Notes under the pieces: model-generated
The model's database searches: none
What the model was told of the DNA's origin: nothing
The model's input: only the letters and a program-made list of their open reading frames with translations
Part shown: piece by piece, positions 63,027 to 64,000 of the stretch
How positions within the stretch are numbered: position 1 is the first letter of the stretch
How the letters are laid out: every line of letters begins with the position of its first letter
From: Polyangium fumosum
GTDB lineage: Bacteria > Myxococcota_A > Polyangia > Polyangiales > Polyangiaceae
Direction of reading: 5' to 3'
DNA length: 64,000 nt
Assembly (NCBI RefSeq): GCF_005144585.1
Contig: NZ_SSMQ01000010.1
Location: 160,078 to 224,077, forward strand
Made by a program: the position numbers and the translations under genes

Positions 63027-63685
63027 GGCCTCCTCTGCATGGCGAGGTCGACACGGGCCACTCCGTCTTTGTAAAGGGGCGGGCTCGCGCGCCAGACGAG
63101 GACAGCGCGCATGCGCTCGACGTCGATGGAAAGCGTATCGAGGCGGAGCGGACTGCCATACCGGAAGCCGACGCGATCCACCAGGGCCGTCGCCACGAGC
63201 AAGTTCGGCAAGCGGAACGTGAGCCGTGGATACTCCGGGTGCAGGTTTTCGAGGATCACCTCCTCGTCGCCGCGCAGGTATCGATATCCCTCGCCCTCGT
63301 GCGCGAGCGCGTCACCGAGCGGCGCCTGCCGCACCGGTACGATTGGCGAGAGCGACCAGCCGAGGAGCGGCGTATACACGCGGGCGCGCGGACCAGTGAC
63401 GGTATGGTGTTTCGTGGACGCTCCCATGGACCATCCGACGCGAAAGGAGGGCACCGGCACACCCCCCGGGGCGTACGCGGTCGCCTGGCAGAGGATATCG
63501 GTCCCGATCTTGAAAGGGACGGCCTCGTCGATCCCGATCACCTCCTGCGCGGACGCAAGCGCGAGCGGCGCGCCGGGCACGATATCGAAGACTCCCTTGG
63601 CGATGACGACCTGGAAAAGTTCGTCTTCGAGGTCAACGCTGGAAAACGTCGAAAGAGCGAGCGGCGTCTTGTTGCACGTCTTCAT
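63023..63685 (-). CDS. DUF2169 T6SS adaptor
   Basis: A 220-residue protein. ATG at 63685, with GGGAGGGG eight bases upstream, is preferred over the GTG at 63703. The sequence has the DUF2169 pattern: KTCNKTPLALSTF at the start, FQVVIAKGVFDIV, DILCQATAYAPGG, FRVGWSMGAS and an all-beta C-terminal half. DUF2169 proteins are known adaptors that load PAAR-like effectors onto VgrG. Its stop overlaps the effector's start (ATGA), so the complex is produced together. Confidence 0.87.
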   Translation of the reverse strand: MKTCNKTPLALSTFSSVDLEDELFQVVIAKGVFDIVPGAPLALASAQEVIGIDEAVPFKIGTDILCQATAYAPGGVPVPSFRVGWSMGASTKHHTVTGPRARVYTPLLGWSLSPIVPVRQAPLGDALAHEGEGYRYLRGDEEVILENLHPEYPRLTFRLPNLLVATALVDRVGFRYGSPLRLDTLSIDVERMRAVLVWRASPPLYKDGVARVDLAMQRRP

Positions 63686-63699
63686 GGCACGCCCCTCCC

Positions 63700-64000
63700 T
63701 CACGAATTGAGGTCGACGGGATCACCGGACACCTTGACGGACGCGCCCGCGACCTCGACGGGGCCCGAGGCAGAGACGCCCACGGTCGTGCCACGAATGG
63801 CGATCTCCGTTCCGGCAATGGACACCACGCCGGACGAGGAAATGTTGATCTCGGTGCCGCTCAGCGTGATCTTGCCCGAGTTCTCGACGAGGATCGTGGC
63901 CGCGCCGCAGACGATCGTGGTCCGATCCCCGACGAGGAGCGTCTTCGTGGAGCCGATCTTCTCCGATTGCGCGCCGGACACGCTGACCTCGCTCGACCCG
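63700..64000 (-). CDS. VgrG C-terminal beta-helix (partial)
   Basis: A frame open to the right edge, at least 99 residues, ending with TGA at 63700. It is a run of short strands of the VgrG/gp5 needle type: KTLLVGDRTTIVCGAATILVENSGKITLSGTEINISSSGVVSIAGTEIAIRG-like, split by Thr/Ser/Gly turns, ending VKVSGDPVDLNS. The N-terminal part is outside the window. Next is the DUF2169 adaptor, 15 bases away. A PAAR-like tip on the next gene would sit on this needle. Confidence 0.8.
   Translation of the reverse strand, partial: GSSEVSVSGAQSEKIGSTKTLLVGDRTTIVCGAATILVENSGKITLSGTEINISSSGVVSIAGTEIAIRGTTVGVSASGPVEVAGASVKVSGDPVDLNS

Overview
The window looks like chromosome of a large-genome, very GC-rich predatory myxobacterium, most likely of the Polyangium/Sorangium group. 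The signs are strong GC bias at third codon positions, a C-terminal Cys-Gly-Cys/hydrophobic/Arg-rich tail of the MYXO-CTERM type on a 1190-residue surface protein, a Pkn-type Ser/Thr kinase, a DUF1592/DUF1552 gene pair, many lipoproteins, and several stand-alone type VI secretion (T6SS) cargo modules. Assignment rests on reading alone; no database was searched. No rRNA, tRNA or CRISPR array was seen.

Layout. 1-2.2 kb: a coupled pair with a transglutaminase-like protein, then a STAS/SpoIIAA-like protein. 2.4-4.3 kb: two tandem XRE regulators and a PLC-like lipoprotein. 4.3-12 kb: a bacterial Roco GTPase, an MFS pump, a DsbA-like protein coupled to an L,D-transpeptidase, and a zinc-ribbon membrane protein. 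12-16.5 kb: a DUF1592/DUF1552 pair divergent from a beta-barrel and a haem-motif lipoprotein. 16.4-19.9 kb: a tandem duplication of a lipoprotein gene with its operator region, a 43-bp minisatellite and a truncated Rpn-like gene. 20-26 kb: a PAS-STAS protein, a Ser/Thr kinase, a short-chain dehydrogenase and a membrane protein ending in a degenerate sigma-54-activator ATPase domain. 26-31.3 kb: a two-gene ATPase/TOPRIM-like cassette (candidate phage defence), divergent from an ArsR-SRPBCC-membrane-UvrA operon with a leaderless-type promoter.

31.6-41 kb: a possible adhesin-like protein, a propeller lipoprotein, a WD40 protein, a porin-like protein, an AfsR/SARP-like regulator and a protease-like/beta-barrel fusion lacking most of its triad. 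41-45.5 kb: TetR regulator with a clear operator, cytochrome P450, HSL-type esterase and a HEAT-repeat protein. 45.5-49.5 kb: a polysaccharide deacetylase/glycosyltransferase operon, a frameshifted small gene, and a SleB-like hydrolase module. 49.5-59 kb: an FAD monooxygenase, a membrane protein and a zincin-like protein, the FG-GAP/disintegrin-like surface protein, and two paralogous membrane proteins. 59.2-64 kb: a second 43-bp minisatellite, then a T6SS cargo operon on the minus strand (VgrG tail, DUF2169 adaptor, PAAR-like protein with a CdiA-type nuclease tip, probable immunity protein, accessory protein).

The most interesting items are the ATPase/TOPRIM-like cassette, the T6SS toxin locus, the pseudo-AAA+ membrane protein, the inactive-looking protease/barrel fusion, the duplicated gene with palindromic operators, and two unrelated minisatellites with the same 43-bp period.
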